Of a stretch of DNA of 64,000 nucleotides, positions 13,987-25,158 are shown piece by piece. Position 1 is the first letter of the stretch, and every line of letters begins with the position of its first letter. Source of the DNA: Prochilodus magdalenae (lineage: Eukaryota; Chordata; Actinopteri; Characiformes; Prochilodontidae); assembly GCA_024036415.1 (NCBI GenBank), contig JAMWET010006596.1, forward strand, positions 398,501-462,500, written 5' to 3'. Below the pieces are notes generated by a model. It was not told the origin of the DNA. It saw only the letters and a list, made by a program, of their open reading frames with translations, and searched no databases. The position numbers and the translations under genes were made by a program.

Positions 13987-14020
13987 AAGAAAGAAAGAAA
14001 GAAAGAAAAAGAAAGAAAGG
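13987..14020. repeat. (GAAA)n microsatellite
   Basis: Eight or so GAAA units with one interruption. Confidence 0.9.
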
Positions 14021-14568
14021 AATCTCTTGAAAACATGCCCTCTGCACTTCACCCAGCACATTTGTGCTGGTTAGAAAACTGGATAGGGATGAGACAAGGA
14101 GGGAAGACTGCCCTCGCGAAGTTGGATGCAATTCAGACCACACTGAGCAAATGGTGTGGGTTTAGAACTGCATCTCCAGAAGGCGCAGAGGGATTTGTTG
14201 ATTCTGCTCTCTTATGACAGTTTACAGCCTGCTTTATGTTGGAGCGCAAGATCAGGGGATGAGTTTTCTTTGACGTCGTAGACTTCTGAAGAAGCAAAGC
14301 TGGAGGGTGGTGGTGCGGTGAAACAAGATGCAGCATTAAGACAGTTTTTGTAGTTTTGCAGCTTGAGCATTTTCACCCACATGGATCGCGCACTTCTGAG
14401 CTGATAACTGGAGGATCTGCTTTCAATCCGACACAACAATATCAGACTAATGCTAATTAATGATCGTTAAGAATCGGTAATCCGTTGTCTAAGTGCATGT
14501 GAATCGTTTGCTAAGAAGCAGCAGATTTTTATTTAATGGGTTGATTTCTTGTGTTCTTTTTTGTTTAG

Positions 14569-14694
14569 TTCCTCCCAAAATATATGACATTTCGCCGGAC
14601 GTCACGGTAAATGAAGGCGGGGATATTTCACTCTTCTGTGAAGCCACTGGCAAACCAGAGCCTAAAATCACCTGGAGACACATTTCCCCCTCAG
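14569..14694 (+). CDS. negr1: negr1 exon a: first half of Ig domain 2
   Basis: This 126-nt exon is preceded by acceptor TTTTTTGTTTAG and followed by donor GTAAGC. It begins in phase 1 (the last two bases of a Val codon) and ends in phase 1. It reads [18 protein letters not shown], then [18 protein letters not shown], then RHISPS. The Cys of LFCEATG is the B-strand cysteine of the Ig fold and the Trp of ITWRH is the core C-strand tryptophan. The PPKIYDIS start is the linker between Ig1 and Ig2, and the TGKPEP turn is typical of IgLONs. The partner cysteine lies in exon b, over 10 kb away. The NVT glycosylation site that I recall near this cysteine in mammalian NEGR1 reads DIS here, so the site is absent. 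Confidence 0.95.
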
Positions 14695-15004
14695 GTAAGC
14701 TCATTTCTTTCCATAATGTATTGGCAATTATGTTTACAGCTAGAGAATACAGATACCAATGACCACTAATTAGAGATATTAGCCACATCTGTATTAAAAG
14801 ATATTGGTATCTGGCAAATATCAACAGAAAATGCTGGATCAGAAATCAGAGTGGGGGAAACGTAATATCTTCCATTTCTATATCAAATGAACTTTGTACC
14901 AGGGATGAAAGATATTGTATTGATATTGATATTGTGTTGTATTGATATTTGCTCCTGTGGGGCAGTGGAGCATTATAATCTATTTTTAGATGTTCATCCT
15001 TATC

Positions 15005-15420
15005 GCCAGTAAAAGTGCTTTTCCACCACATGGTTCGACTTGACTCCACTTTGTTGTGGTACCAGGTATCACATGTCCCACTGCCGGTATAGTATCGCCT
15101 CAGTGGAGCTGGTCTTCATAGTGACACTGCATTGACCTGCCATAATGTGACAGAGAAGAATGTTGTTCTGAAGTAGCTGATGGCAGCAAGACAAAAGACT
15201 GCTGAAAGAATAAAACGAAAAACAAGAGAGTTTAGGAAATACCAGAGCTTTGGTTACTTGTACGTGACGCAAGAGGGTACACTACTCTGGTATCTAGCAC
15301 ATCTAGCACACAGTGTATAGGATGCTGGTGACTTTTCTCTGTGAGCAATCAGTAGCCTTCAGAATTTTTACGTCACCTTTGGTATCAGCTTAAATCATCT
15401 GGAACCTTAATGGAGATCAT
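15005..15420. mobile_element. possible hAT-type MITE relic
   Basis: AAGTGCTTTTCCACCACATG at the left, with GACTTGACTCCACTTTGT and GGTACCAGGTA following, resembles a MITE family common in fish that starts with AGTGCTTTTCCACTGCATGG. The right end is poorly preserved and target duplications are not clear. Confidence 0.45.
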
Positions 15421-15708
15421 ACTAGACAACCACAACAAGAGAGTGAAGGTGGGTTGAGCCAGTGCCATGCAGTAGAAGAGCATTTTAATTCCTGTCCTGG
15501 ACTGACAGGAAAAATTCGGTTGTCTAATTTATGGGCTAACAATATGGCCGCTGTCAATGTGGGACACACAAGTTTGGCAAATTCTTTTGATTTTAACAAA
15601 AGGTCATTCGTCAGCGATCAGTCATTAACATGTCATCACTCTGACTGTTGTGCAGAATGTATAACCTCACAGCCGCTTCTCGGACTTTGTAGAACAGTGC
15701 TACATATA

Positions 15709-16241
15709 CAGGGGTTGGACAATGAAACTGAAACACGTGTCATTTTAGTGTGGGAGGTCTCATGGCTAAATTGGACCAGCCTGGTGGCCAATCTTCATTA
15801 ATTGCACATTGCACCAGTAAGAGCAGAGTGTGAAGGTTCAGTTAGCAGGTAAGAGCACAGTTCTGCTCAAAATACTGCAATGCACACAACATTATGGGTG
15901 ACATACCAGAGTTCAAAAGAGGACAAATTGTTGGTGCACGTCTTGCTGGCGCATCTGTGACCAAGACAGCAAGTCTTTGTGATGTATCAAGAGCCACGGT
16001 ATCCAGGGTAATGTCAGCATACCACCAAGAAGGACGCACCTCCACCAGCATCACGTAGTGACCTGGCCACTATCCTGCAAGAAGAATGGCTTAAAATCCC
16101 TCTGACCACTGTGCAGGACGCAGTATATGTCATTTCCAAGACGAACTGACGCTGTATTGGCCGCAAATAGAGGCCCTACACCATACTAATAAATGATTGT
16201 GGTCTAAAACCAGGTGTTTCAGTTTCATTGTCCAACCCCTG
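15709..16241 (+). mobile_element. internally deleted Tc1-like element, copy 1 (533 bp)
   Basis: Inverted ends start CAGGGGTTGGACAATGAAA and finish in the reverse complement. The element is flanked by TA target duplications (15707-15708 and 16242-16243). The interior joins the transposase N-terminal helix-turn-helix to its extreme C-terminus, with the catalytic core deleted, so it can move only with a transposase supplied by a relative. A 54-codon frame (15894-16058) reads MGDIPEFKRGQIVGARLAG and continues through the helix-turn-helix (VSRATVSRVM) to a stop. Of the three copies, only this one keeps that frame intact. Confidence 0.93.
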
Positions 16242-16989
16242 TAGTTCCACATCCTAATTTCTTAAATCAGTTGCCTCATGCTTACGTCTGAGAATCAGAC
16301 TGCTGGCGTTCAGTAATATTGCAGTCATTTATGCTGTCAATATGAGCTATTTCCAGCAGACTGCTATAAGCACCAGGCCCGCGACCACTCTGCCGTCTGA
16401 CGCAACTGACCGCAGGCACGGCTAGAGGACACACTTGCTTCATGAGTGGCTGCTACGCTAAAGGCTAAACCAAGGCTAAAGGCTATCATTACCTCAACAG
16501 GCTGGCAGTTCCTTCTATATGTCTCTCCGTTTGCTCCCTCAATAACAACCTGGATGAACATTAACTGTAACTGACTGCTCCGAGGGAGACGGTTACCACA
16601 GTGTGTTTTGCCGCACTGTTTGTAAGTTGCACTATCTGGCTTATTAGGCGCGCCAGTGAAACAAACACTTTAAGAAGAAATCAAACTGATATATCACTCA
16701 CGGTTGCTCCCTTCCCACTATACTACTATTACTGCATTTTTACTGCTGCTGGTCAGTCTACACAAAGTGCCAACCATGAACAGCATCTCTGTCAACCATA
16801 TCTCTGTCAATCACTCCCTGTATGGTATTTATAAAAATCTATATATTTTGTGTAATTTTATTTTTTTGCTTAATAGATTCCAATATATGCAACATCGAGT
16901 GATATATGTCATTAAAGAAGGTTTTCCTCCCACATCTCACATCGCTGTCCAAAGAAAAACATGTATCCCCATTTTTGTTGATTTTTAAA

Positions 16990-17800
16990 TGTAGCATCAT
17001 TTGAACAGAGCTTGAATATTCTCCCCCAGTTCCTACAGATTTTGCTGTAGCAGTGGAGGTGGAGTGACAACCATTCCATTTGTTGGTCGTCTCCACCAAG
17101 ACAAAAGCGGGACTCTGAAGATGACCCATTACCATTCTGAGTCACTTCATGCTAGCCTGGCACAACTCCTTTGCAGTCTTTGGCCAAATTGACATGGTAT
17201 TAAGTGCAGTCATCATTTACATTTATGGCATTTAGCTGACGCTCTTGTCCAAAGCGACTTACAAGGTTAATCATATTACAGGTGGGCCAAGTGTTAGGAG
17301 TCTTGCCCAAGGACTCTTATTGGTGTAGCACAGCATAGTCACCTAGACTGGGATTCGAACCCCGTGTAGTGGGGCGGGTAGTGGTCTTATCCGCTGAGCT
17401 ACACCAACCACCATCATGACGCCCTGTGTGCATGTAGTCCTGCGTCGTGGAGCTGTTTGCCAGTGGTGCTGGCACTAACAGGATGACTCATGGAGGACAT
17501 CATATCTCACTGAATGTCCGCAATTATAGCTGTTGTGACAGTCAAGTAAAGTGAGAAGGCCTGTCCTTACCTACGTCACATGTGTGGCTGAGCGTGGAAC
17601 TTAAATCATTACTCACAATGTGTTTCATTCCTGTCGGTTGATTCTTTCTGAGTTGATTATTTTTCTGATGATAAGTGTAATTGTCACCTTACTCAACATA
17701 TTGACAGTTCAGTTACATTCCCAAGTGGGAATACTAGTGTCTTGCAGAAGCCTGAAACAGGTCTAATCCTTAAGAATTAAAAGGTTCCATTAAAGTTTGA
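16990..17800 (-). mobile_element. Tc1/mariner relic, 'LGGDDQ' family copy B
   Basis: The minus strand near 17070-17125 reads SSESRFCLGGDDQQMEWLS, close to the SDESRFCLGGDDQ segment containing the second catalytic aspartate region of this transposase type. The right end matches copy A (GAATACTAGTGTC, ATTAAAGTTTGACA). It is inserted in the MITE at 16940-17970 and is itself interrupted by a SINE at 17214-17411. Confidence 0.72.
17214..17411 (-). mobile_element. tRNA-derived SINE, copy 2
   Basis: Reverse orientation: tail complement CATTTAGCTGACGCTCTTG at the left, box B complement GGGATTCGAACCC and box A complement CTGAGCTACACCAACCA at the right. It interrupts the Tc1 relic, so it is the youngest layer of this locus. 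Confidence 0.85.
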
Positions 17801-19343
17801 CACAAAGTGTGAGCAGCTGCTGTTTATGACGAATGGACCCACAGAAATGGGCCAGCATTGTTTGGAAAAAAGTCTGGCTCCATTGACTTACATTCAAATC
17901 ACAGTAGGGTTTTGCCCTCTCCTGTAAAGTTTCCATTTTGCAGATACTAGTTTTTCTTTGGACAGTGATGATATGCATACCTAAACCCTAGAACGTCTCC
18001 TTGTCTTGTGGTGTTATTATTAAAGCTGTTTGTGATGCTGTGAAATATAACACCAGTGCAGTGAGGTTGGCAGTTTTTCTGACTGCTCTGTGCCTCAATG
18101 TCCCGTTGTCATTCAGTTGAGACGGTGATACTTTATATGCACCACTGTGCTGCAACAAAAAGGGAAGAAGAAACATCTAGTGAGAATCCACATTAAGCTC
18201 ATTTTGCCGTTTCTGTCTCATTCATCCTTTCATAAGAAGATGTATGCACATTACCGGACCAGTGTGGAAATTCAGTGGCTTGTCTGGCAGAGCAGCAATT
18301 TTGAGCGCTCCTCTAGTTTATGAAGATGCATGTTGCACTTATCTAATAAGTAGAGACAGCTTCACTTATCTCAGGGCTGTCATATTCCTTCTCTAGTGCA
18401 TATCTGCTATCAAATTCCTCATCCAGTTCTAAAAGCTTCAGTGACTCGTAAGAGCAGTATTTACTAAAGGCAGAGTTCTTTGAAGAATACATTTACTTTC
18501 AACTTTTGGGAGAATAGGGTCAAGAGGAGGTCTCGGAGGAGAATACCCACATTAGTAACATTACCAAAAACATTCATTTGTAATTGAGAATAATAACAAA
18601 CAAAGATTGGGATACAGTAATATGAATTGTGAGCACATATTGCAGCATGAAAGCGTATTTCCTTCTTCTGTATTTATTACCATGGAATAGTACTATTCTC
18701 TGCAGTGGCTGCTGCTGTTGTTAATATAAGTCTCTCAGTAACACACTTTTGAGACATTAATGCTAATGTATGCCTGTTTTTAAGACTAACCTCCATGCAA
18801 ATTGTGTTGCTCTTGGTTACCCAAACTTTAATAAACTAAAAAGAATATGTGATCCAGCGTGCATTCAATGGTTAGTGTACATGCTGCATAAATTGCAGTT
18901 TTATGCAAAACACATAGGCAGCATGTAACCTTTGCACCAGTCTGGCTCAGAAAAGCTTAGTAAATATTGTCATGCGTCTTTAAAGCCTGCCTGTACACTG
19001 TATCCACTGCAAAACCTTATATTCAAAAAAGCTTATATTTTGAGATAAAATGTATATCGATTAAACAAATGTATCAAATCTGTGGTTTCATCTCTTGTAA
19101 TGTTCATATATTTTACATGTATACCGTATAAATTCATTTCTGTGGTTTTCCTGCTTTCAGTAGGCATGAGGACTCATCAGTAATGGATATCATTTCATCC
19201 AGATATAACAGCACACTAAATGAATATAGCTGAATTTTAAAATTCCCTTTGTTTCCTGCCTTTGAAGTTAGTCAGCCTATGCCAAGTAAAAAACAGCAGT
19301 TTGGCTCCATAGAAGCCTCAGAACTGTAGTGTATTGACAAGGC

Positions 19344-19805
19344 ATGGCAAAAACAATCATTTGTAATGTCTGGAAAAGACAGAAACCATTTCCCAATCAG
19401 CAGCCTCGGAGGAAAGCAACTGCAGTTTATAACAAAAGAATTATTAATGCTGTGAAGAAAAACTCAAAAGCAGCTGTTACTAAACTCATCAACCACCTCC
19501 ACAATACAGGGGTGAGGGTATCGCTGCCTGCTGTGCAGGATTTTCATAGGCCTGTTATTAAGTTTTCAGTGGTGCATGAAAATCTCTTTTCAGCAGAAAA
19601 ACTGCTGAAATTATATGTTATAAAATATAGAACTCGCCATACATTCTGGACCTGTGTTATGAATAGAGATGTGGTGGACACATCTTTAGTGAAGTGATAG
19701 CACAGTGAAAGTGTGGCGAAGGTATAAACCTTGTGATAGTCCAGCGTATAGTTCTGTGAAACATGGTGGAGGTGGTGCCATGATTTGGTCATGTTATGGG
19801 CAATT
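19344..19805 (+). mobile_element. Tc1-like transposase relic
   Basis: A 117-codon open stretch begins MAKTIICNVWKRQKPFPNQ and includes RRKATAVYNKRIINAVKKN and KAAVTKLINHL, the pattern of the second DNA-binding subdomain of Tc1-type transposases. After frame changes, KVWRRYKPCD and SVKHGGGGAMIWSCYG at about 19710-19800 match the region before the third catalytic residue. The catalytic core is partly deleted and stops follow. Ends were not recognised. Confidence 0.7.
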
Positions 19806-20460
19806 AAGTGTTTAGGCTACTATACGGTTAGCCTGTTATTGTTTAGCCTTTAGCCTGTTTCCTGTTATTAGGTGACTACAACTTCAAGATCCTTTAAGCC
19901 CACCTTAATGTTTCATGAGGTAAGGTGTTCTGTGTGTGGAAGGTTTGTGGAAGTCTAGCAAGCTCTCCCAAAACATGCAGAGCCTCATGCTACTATAGAT
20001 CATCATAATCTGGTAGAATAGATATGGGACATGGCATTTAGCATAAAAGGGCTATTGCAGATTACTAAACACTGTGTGCTTTTTAAAGCACTCAGAAAGT
20101 TAACTCTTTCATTACACACAATGTCCTGAAGTAACAATGATGAAATGGAAAGGCTCAAGGCCAGTGCTTGTGAAAAGGCCGGTGAGAATGAAAAAAGTGC
20201 ACGAGACAGTATTAAATCTGTTTTACAGTATATTAAATAGTAGTAGAGTAAAAATACAAACTATACAATCATACATTCACAAATAGGCCAGTTGTACATG
20301 CCAGTCATAAACCTTATCATGTTTAATGCAGAAACGTTTAAACAGTAATGTGTCATACATCCCTAGCAAAAATATAAATCTGACAATATTTGGAGCTAGA
20401 AATTTGATTCAGTATGTATCAGCATCAAGAGACAAAAAATGGGCAATTAATTAATTACAA

Positions 20461-20463
<3 letters not shown>

Positions 20464-20544
<81 letters not shown>

Positions 20545-20578
20545 ATGTATGTATGTATGTATGTGTATATATATATAA
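20464..20578. repeat. (TA)n and (TATG)n microsatellite
   Basis: A TA array of about 75 bp followed by six TATG/TGTA units. Confidence 0.95.
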
Positions 20579-20759
20579 AGATTGTAATTAATGAAAAGCT
20601 TGCATTCATGAACAGCTTCAACTGAGGAATATAATTAACATTAAAAAATCGGTTATGTTTTGTAGTATAAGTTTTTCTTGTGCCGTTACTTAAACTAGTT
20701 TTTACTGAAACAGGACTATAATTGTTTGTTTAGATTAGTTGAACAAGCAGTCGATAGAT

Positions 20760-20955
20760 TAACCCAGCATCTACCAGCTTGAGTCCTGAAGTCACACTGC
20801 CCTGTATGCTTTAGTGTTTTCTCCACTTTAACACATTCACTCAGGTTTGTTAATGAGCTAGGCTAATTAGTTGGGTTATGTGTGTTGGGGGCAGGGAATA
20901 CACTAAATTGTGCAGGGCAGTGTTGCTTTAGGACCAGGTTTGGAAAGTTGTGAGG
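20760..20955. mobile_element. fold-back MITE
   Basis: The left arm (20783-20821: GTCCTGAAGTCACACTGCCC and on) and the right arm (20899-20936, complement of GTCCTAAAGCAACACTGCCC) are imperfect inverted repeats about 38 bp long around a spacer rich in CACACATAACCC-like text. A related but more decayed copy lies at 33183-33420. Confidence 0.6.
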
Positions 20956-21049
20956 TGCAAACCTTACAAACACGCCAAAGAGGCTGTGTGACAGGTACTG
21001 TTATATTTTACTGGCTTGTATTTAAATGCTGAAAACTGCATACTGATTT

Positions 21050-21830
21050 GTGAAGAACTAGGGACTCTACTTGCCTTCTCTGACTTAGGACTAAACTTGT
21101 CTCTGCCGACCTGGGACTAAACTTGAGAGTTGCCAGTAATGACTTAGGTCTTGAGTCTGGGCTTGTATAGACTTAGGTCTTGAGTCTGGGCTTGTATAGA
21201 CTTAGGTCTTGAGTCTGGGCTTGTATAGACTTAGGTCTCGAGTCTGGGCTTGTATAGACTTAGGTCTTGAGTCTGGGCTTGTATAGGCTCAGGAATTGCT
21301 GGTATTGGCTTGAAAATGACTTTAGACTTGGCTTTATTAACTCAGGACTTTACGTATGTAGCAGCTTTGGATTTAGATTAGGATTGCATATAGTTACTTA
21401 CTTAATTACTTACAATGTGCCTGTATCGACTCCACACTTTACTTGGAAGTTGTATATATTGACTCGGAATACTTGAGGTTTGCATGTACTTACGACAATC
21501 AGGATTGCCCAAACTGCTTTGGGAATGATCTAAGACTTGCTTGTACCGATTTAGGATTTTACTTGAGACTTGGATGTACTAATTTAGGACTTGAATTAGG
21601 ATTGACTGTATTGCCTTGAAAATAACTTCAGACCATATCAACTCAGGCCTTGGCTTGCCTTTATTGACTTGAGACTTTAATTGACACTTGCCTGTACCAG
21701 CTTTGGTCTTGAATTAGGACTTGCCCACATTGCCTTTGGAGTCTACTTCTTACTTGCCTGTACTGACTTGTGACTTGACATAACTTGCTTGTACTGGCTT
21801 AAAAATGCCTTGGGAAAAAGACTCTGGGAT
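21050..21830. repeat. decayed minisatellite region
   Basis: Nearly 800 bp built from diverged units on the theme GACTTG-TTGTA-GACTTAGGA. Units are variable in length (about 25-32 bp), with one young homogeneous block at 21142-21286. Confidence 0.7.
21142..21286. repeat. 29-bp minisatellite, five near-perfect copies
   Basis: Unit starting ACTTAGGTCTTGAGTCTGGG, 29 bp, repeated at 21142, 21171, 21200, 21229 and 21258; the fourth has a single T-to-C change. Confidence 0.97.
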
Positions 21831-24318
21831 GTGTTACTTGCAGTTTAGAGACTCCTGCCTTTGAGTTTCATTACTCTAAACCCATTCAGTAATTATGTAG
21901 AAGTAAAAGGTTTATTTAACCTACACCCGACTTCCTGAATCACAAGTGTGCAAAAAAAAGCTATTTATGCTTGGCTATTCCAGTCCTTATGTTTGAGAAT
22001 GCACAGGAAGTGGCCGTTTTATCAATACCTGGCCAGAGAAAATTACCCTTAAAGATTGGCATCTGTTTCCTCCATCATCATGACAGCCAAAAACTATCAC
22101 GCCGAACTGGGCAGACCTCTCTGCTGCAATCAGCCAGACTGCAAGGCAAAGTACTTTTAAAATGGTACACATTCATCATTTTTATTCAAAGACACTTTCC
22201 CAACTGCACGTGATGACCAGGGAGGGGGTTTCTGTAATGGGCATGGTGTGGGGTCAAAGGCAGCTTTCGTGTGTATGGCCTGTCCGAGCATTACTGATCC
22301 TGAACATGCTTTCATAAGCTCTTTCTGTTGCAAGTTGAGGCCTTGGTATATGCATGACTGTGACCTTTGAAAATAGCTGACTAAAAAACTGGAAATTTGA
22401 TTTTTTTTTCCAAATGATAGAGGTGTGCTGGAGCGTTTACTTGTCCTGTGTGGATGCTTTGTTCGGGCCTCAACTGCACTAAATTGTCTTCGCTCGGCGG
22501 TATTGTGCCTTGAACAATGGCACCTTGCTATCCTATCTAAACCCGGCAAACGCTTCTCTGAAGACGCTGTTTCCTAAAAGGCGCAAAGACAGAGGTTCTG
22601 GCAATTGTTTTTTAGCTACCAGGGGCAAAGTGAACGCTACCAGGGTTAAGGGGAGGTACAGTAGTAAGAGAAAGAAAAGTGGCGTGTGTGTAGGCGTGTG
22701 TGTGGGATGTGGGGAGGGTGGGGGATGATTCATAGCTGACAGCTCAATGAATGCCTGGGGGAAGCCACTCATACAACATTTAGACTGCTGCTGTATTCTC
22801 TCAGGGGTTAACTGTAGAAATGCATAGAGAGCCATTGCCTCGCTCCATAATGTATTCTCTACCAGCACTCATCCTATCAGCAGCAGGCAGACCTCAAGGA
22901 AATGTACTGTGTGCTCTCCACACAATGTGGGAAATTGCTTACTGTGACTGCACTTAACACAGAGCAATGTGGAATCGTAGATTAACCTTGCTCTGATTTG
23001 CCTAATTTGGTTGGAGCGGCATGTCCCCGGAGCTATGACGAGCCACTCTTGAGCTTTTCAAAATAACTCTCAACCCGTACAATTCAGGGGGCATTTAAGA
23101 TGGCTCGTGATAAGGCGCGGGTTTGTGTGCGAATACATTTTTCGGTGAATAATCGATGTTCCTTTACTGACGATGCATCACTTCTATGGCGCACAGGCCT
23201 TAAAACACAGTTTTGTGCTTTTTTGTCAGTTGTATAAAATCGCAGCTTACTGTTTCTAAGGTCATGCATTCCCGCTGCTACATTTTTTTTATAAGACATG
23301 CTGAGAGCCCATGGTAATTTCCTCTTTTGCTCTAATGGCTCTATGATAAGTGATGGTTCATTGTGAAAGCTCTGTAAGGGAAAAGAAAGCAACTCAATGA
23401 GCTAAGGAAATTATACAGTGAGTTAATCACAGATAAAGATCCTACTAGTTTGGGTCCTGAAAACAACAGTAGGAGCTATGTCAATAGTAATTAAAGCTAA
23501 AAGTAAAAAAAGGAAGTTTTTTCATGTCCTGCTTTTAAATAAAAATCACATACGTATAGCTCTCAAAAGAAGTTGCTTGAAAATAAGGTGAGAATTTGAT
23601 GCGCTCTTTGAAGTGCAGAGGAAATAGATTGGAGGTCCCTCAGTCGGATGCGTTTTAACCAGGATATTGCTGCTGTTGCATTTATGGATTAGCCAAGTCA
23701 ACTGAATATCATGCCCGCCTACCTGATATTCGCCTCTTTCCGAAGATTATGTTTAACTGCCTCAAATCCTCTAAGCATGTATGTTTAGCCCCCCCTTGCA
23801 TTTTGTCTTCATAAAGTAATTCACATTGGGTTGTGTTACATGAATACGATTGGAGACATTACCTGACGGAATAGTATTTGGTTTCATTCATTTGCAAAGC
23901 AGTGCGAGTAAAATAACACCTTGTCAGCCGAGATAAGCATCTAAGCCGGTTTCTTAATAGCTCAGAAGTGCTCTAAATTGTTGTGTTTGTTTTCCCTCTA
24001 TAAGGATGTCATTGTTTCTGTGCAGCGTACAAATATGTATGCAAATTACAGAGCTGGAAGAATAATTCAGCTTTAGTGATTTTATCACAGTGTCATAGCT
24101 ACTATTCAGGACTACTGTGGACCTCTCCCTCTCGGGAGGGCTCGTAATTCAGTGTCAGCGCTGCTTAATGTCGAGAAAGATAAAACTTTCTGACAGCCCT
24201 GCAATTGTTTTCCACCGAGTCTTTCATTTAGGTGTATGACACCTTAGGAAAACATCTCCCTACAAGGCTGGTGATGCTAAGACCAAAGCAGACCCGCTCT
24301 GTAGTAAAGCCTGTACTC

Positions 24319-24344
24319 TTTTCTTTCTTTCTTTCTTTCTTTCC
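24319..24344. repeat. (CTTT)n microsatellite
   Basis: Six TTTC units in a longer pyrimidine run. Confidence 0.9.
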
Positions 24345-25026
24345 CTTTTTTTTGGTGCGCTTCTGTCCTCTTTTTCATCCGGCTGAGCTTTCGCTGACTC
24401 AGAGCTGCCTCATCTGTATGTCAGAGTTTACCTCTCTGTGCTATAAGACAGATTCTCCGTTGTGTAAAGGAGGGTATAAATAGATTTCATTGAGCAATAG
24501 TGCAATAAAGATGCCTCCTATTCCTGGGAAACTACAGGAGGATTTTTTAGTCCAGTAGCAGCGTGGCAGCCTCCTGTTGTGTTATATTGCCATTCATTAC
24601 TCAAGGACCTCCAGTCATATCTGCCATATTGGCGCTACTCTGATTTGCTCCTGCTATTTGATGCCAGTAATCTCTGTGTGTGCAAATTATGCCTCAAAGG
24701 AGAAATACTTCTCTCTGGTTTTTCCGGCCTTCAAAGTGATTATTTGCCATTTAGAAAGCTAAATTGCATTATGCATAGTTTAAAGAATTAGCGCACTCAT
24801 CTGTTTTGTCATTATTGCCTCTTTTTATTAATGTTTCTCAACACTAGAAATGTCAAAATACCGAGAGCGTATTTCTGTTGTATGGGCACCGGCTGAAAAT
24901 AACGTAATTAGAGTTCCTTTCCCGAGCTGGTGAGATGGAACAATATCCCAGCCTTGAAGGACTAAGCCATGAATTAACTCACGGGGTTTGTAAATCTGTA
25001 CATGTGTTGCTTTCTCTTGCTTGCAG

Positions 25027-25158
25027 CCAAGAAGTTCGAATCTGGAGAGAATTTGAACATAACCGGTATAACTCGGGATGCAGCAGGGGACTACGAATGC
25101 GGCGCTGAGAACGACGTCGCCTCTCCTGACACCAGGACCGTGAGAGTCACAGTGAACT
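25027..25158 (+). CDS. negr1: negr1 exon b: second half of Ig domain 2
   Basis: This 132-nt exon is flanked by acceptor TTGCTTGCAG and donor GTGAGT and is phase 1 at both ends. The Ala codon is split with exon a (G|CC). It encodes [18 protein letters not shown], then [12 protein letters not shown], then [14 protein letters not shown]. The DAAGDYEC motif is the Ig F-strand signature (D-x-A-G-x-Y-x-C); its Cys pairs with the one in exon a, and TVRVTVN is the G strand. The residues closely follow mammalian NEGR1 as I recall it. An N-I-T sequon (LNITG) is present where the mammalian protein has DIY, so glycosylation of this domain may have moved. The reading frame stays open about 180 nt past the donor, but that is chance read-through, because the family sequence stops exactly at the donor. 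Confidence 0.95.

Larger units (their letters stand above)
1..14568 (+). other. negr1: negr1 intron upstream of exon a (3' part only)
   Basis: No exon could be supported here. Features listed separately are an interspersed repeat at 1-1100, a Tc1 relic at 1436-2322, a SINE at 3431-3641, a TA/TG/TCTG cluster at 5147-5536, a TA array at 8512-8600 and a Tc1 relic at 12890-13740. The stretches 3650-5140, 5540-6400, 6850-8500 and 8610-12880 show no recognisable gene or intact mobile element. Of these, 9700-12000 is the least repetitive and could hold conserved regulatory sequence. Confidence 0.85.
16940..17970. mobile_element. interrupted MITE with nested insertions
   Basis: Outer inverted ends are ATCGCTGTCCAAAGAAAAAC (16941-16960) and the complement of TTTTTCTTTGGACAGTGAT (17951-17969). 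The outer pieces (about 16940-16990 and 17800-17970) together match the uninterrupted element at 56953-57167 in reverse orientation. About 0.8 kb of Tc1 relic separates them. Confidence 0.7.
14695..25026 (+). other. negr1: negr1 intron a-b (10.3 kb)
   Basis: This intron splits Ig domain 2. It contains a probable MITE relic (15005-15420), Tc1-derived copy 1 (15709-16241), the nested MITE/Tc1/SINE locus (16940-17970), a Tc1 transposase relic (19344-19805), a TA array (20464-20578), a fold-back MITE (20760-20955) and a decayed minisatellite (21050-21830). The stretches 16250-16930, 17980-19300 and 19810-20460 show nothing recognisable. The last 3 kb (about 22000-25000) are free of recognisable repeats apart from short pyrimidine runs. 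Confidence 0.85.

Noticed and set aside
14493..14762. An 89-codon frame starting upstream of exon a, taken as a complete gene
   Set aside because: Only the middle (14569-14694) matches the IgLON family; the ends run through the acceptor and donor into intron.
21142..21286. A CRISPR-like direct repeat array
   Set aside because: The repeats are head to tail with no spacers, in a vertebrate intron; it is a minisatellite.
22157..22549. A 130-codon minus-strand open frame
   Set aside because: No similarity to a known domain, no neighbouring exon, and low-complexity composition; treated as chance.
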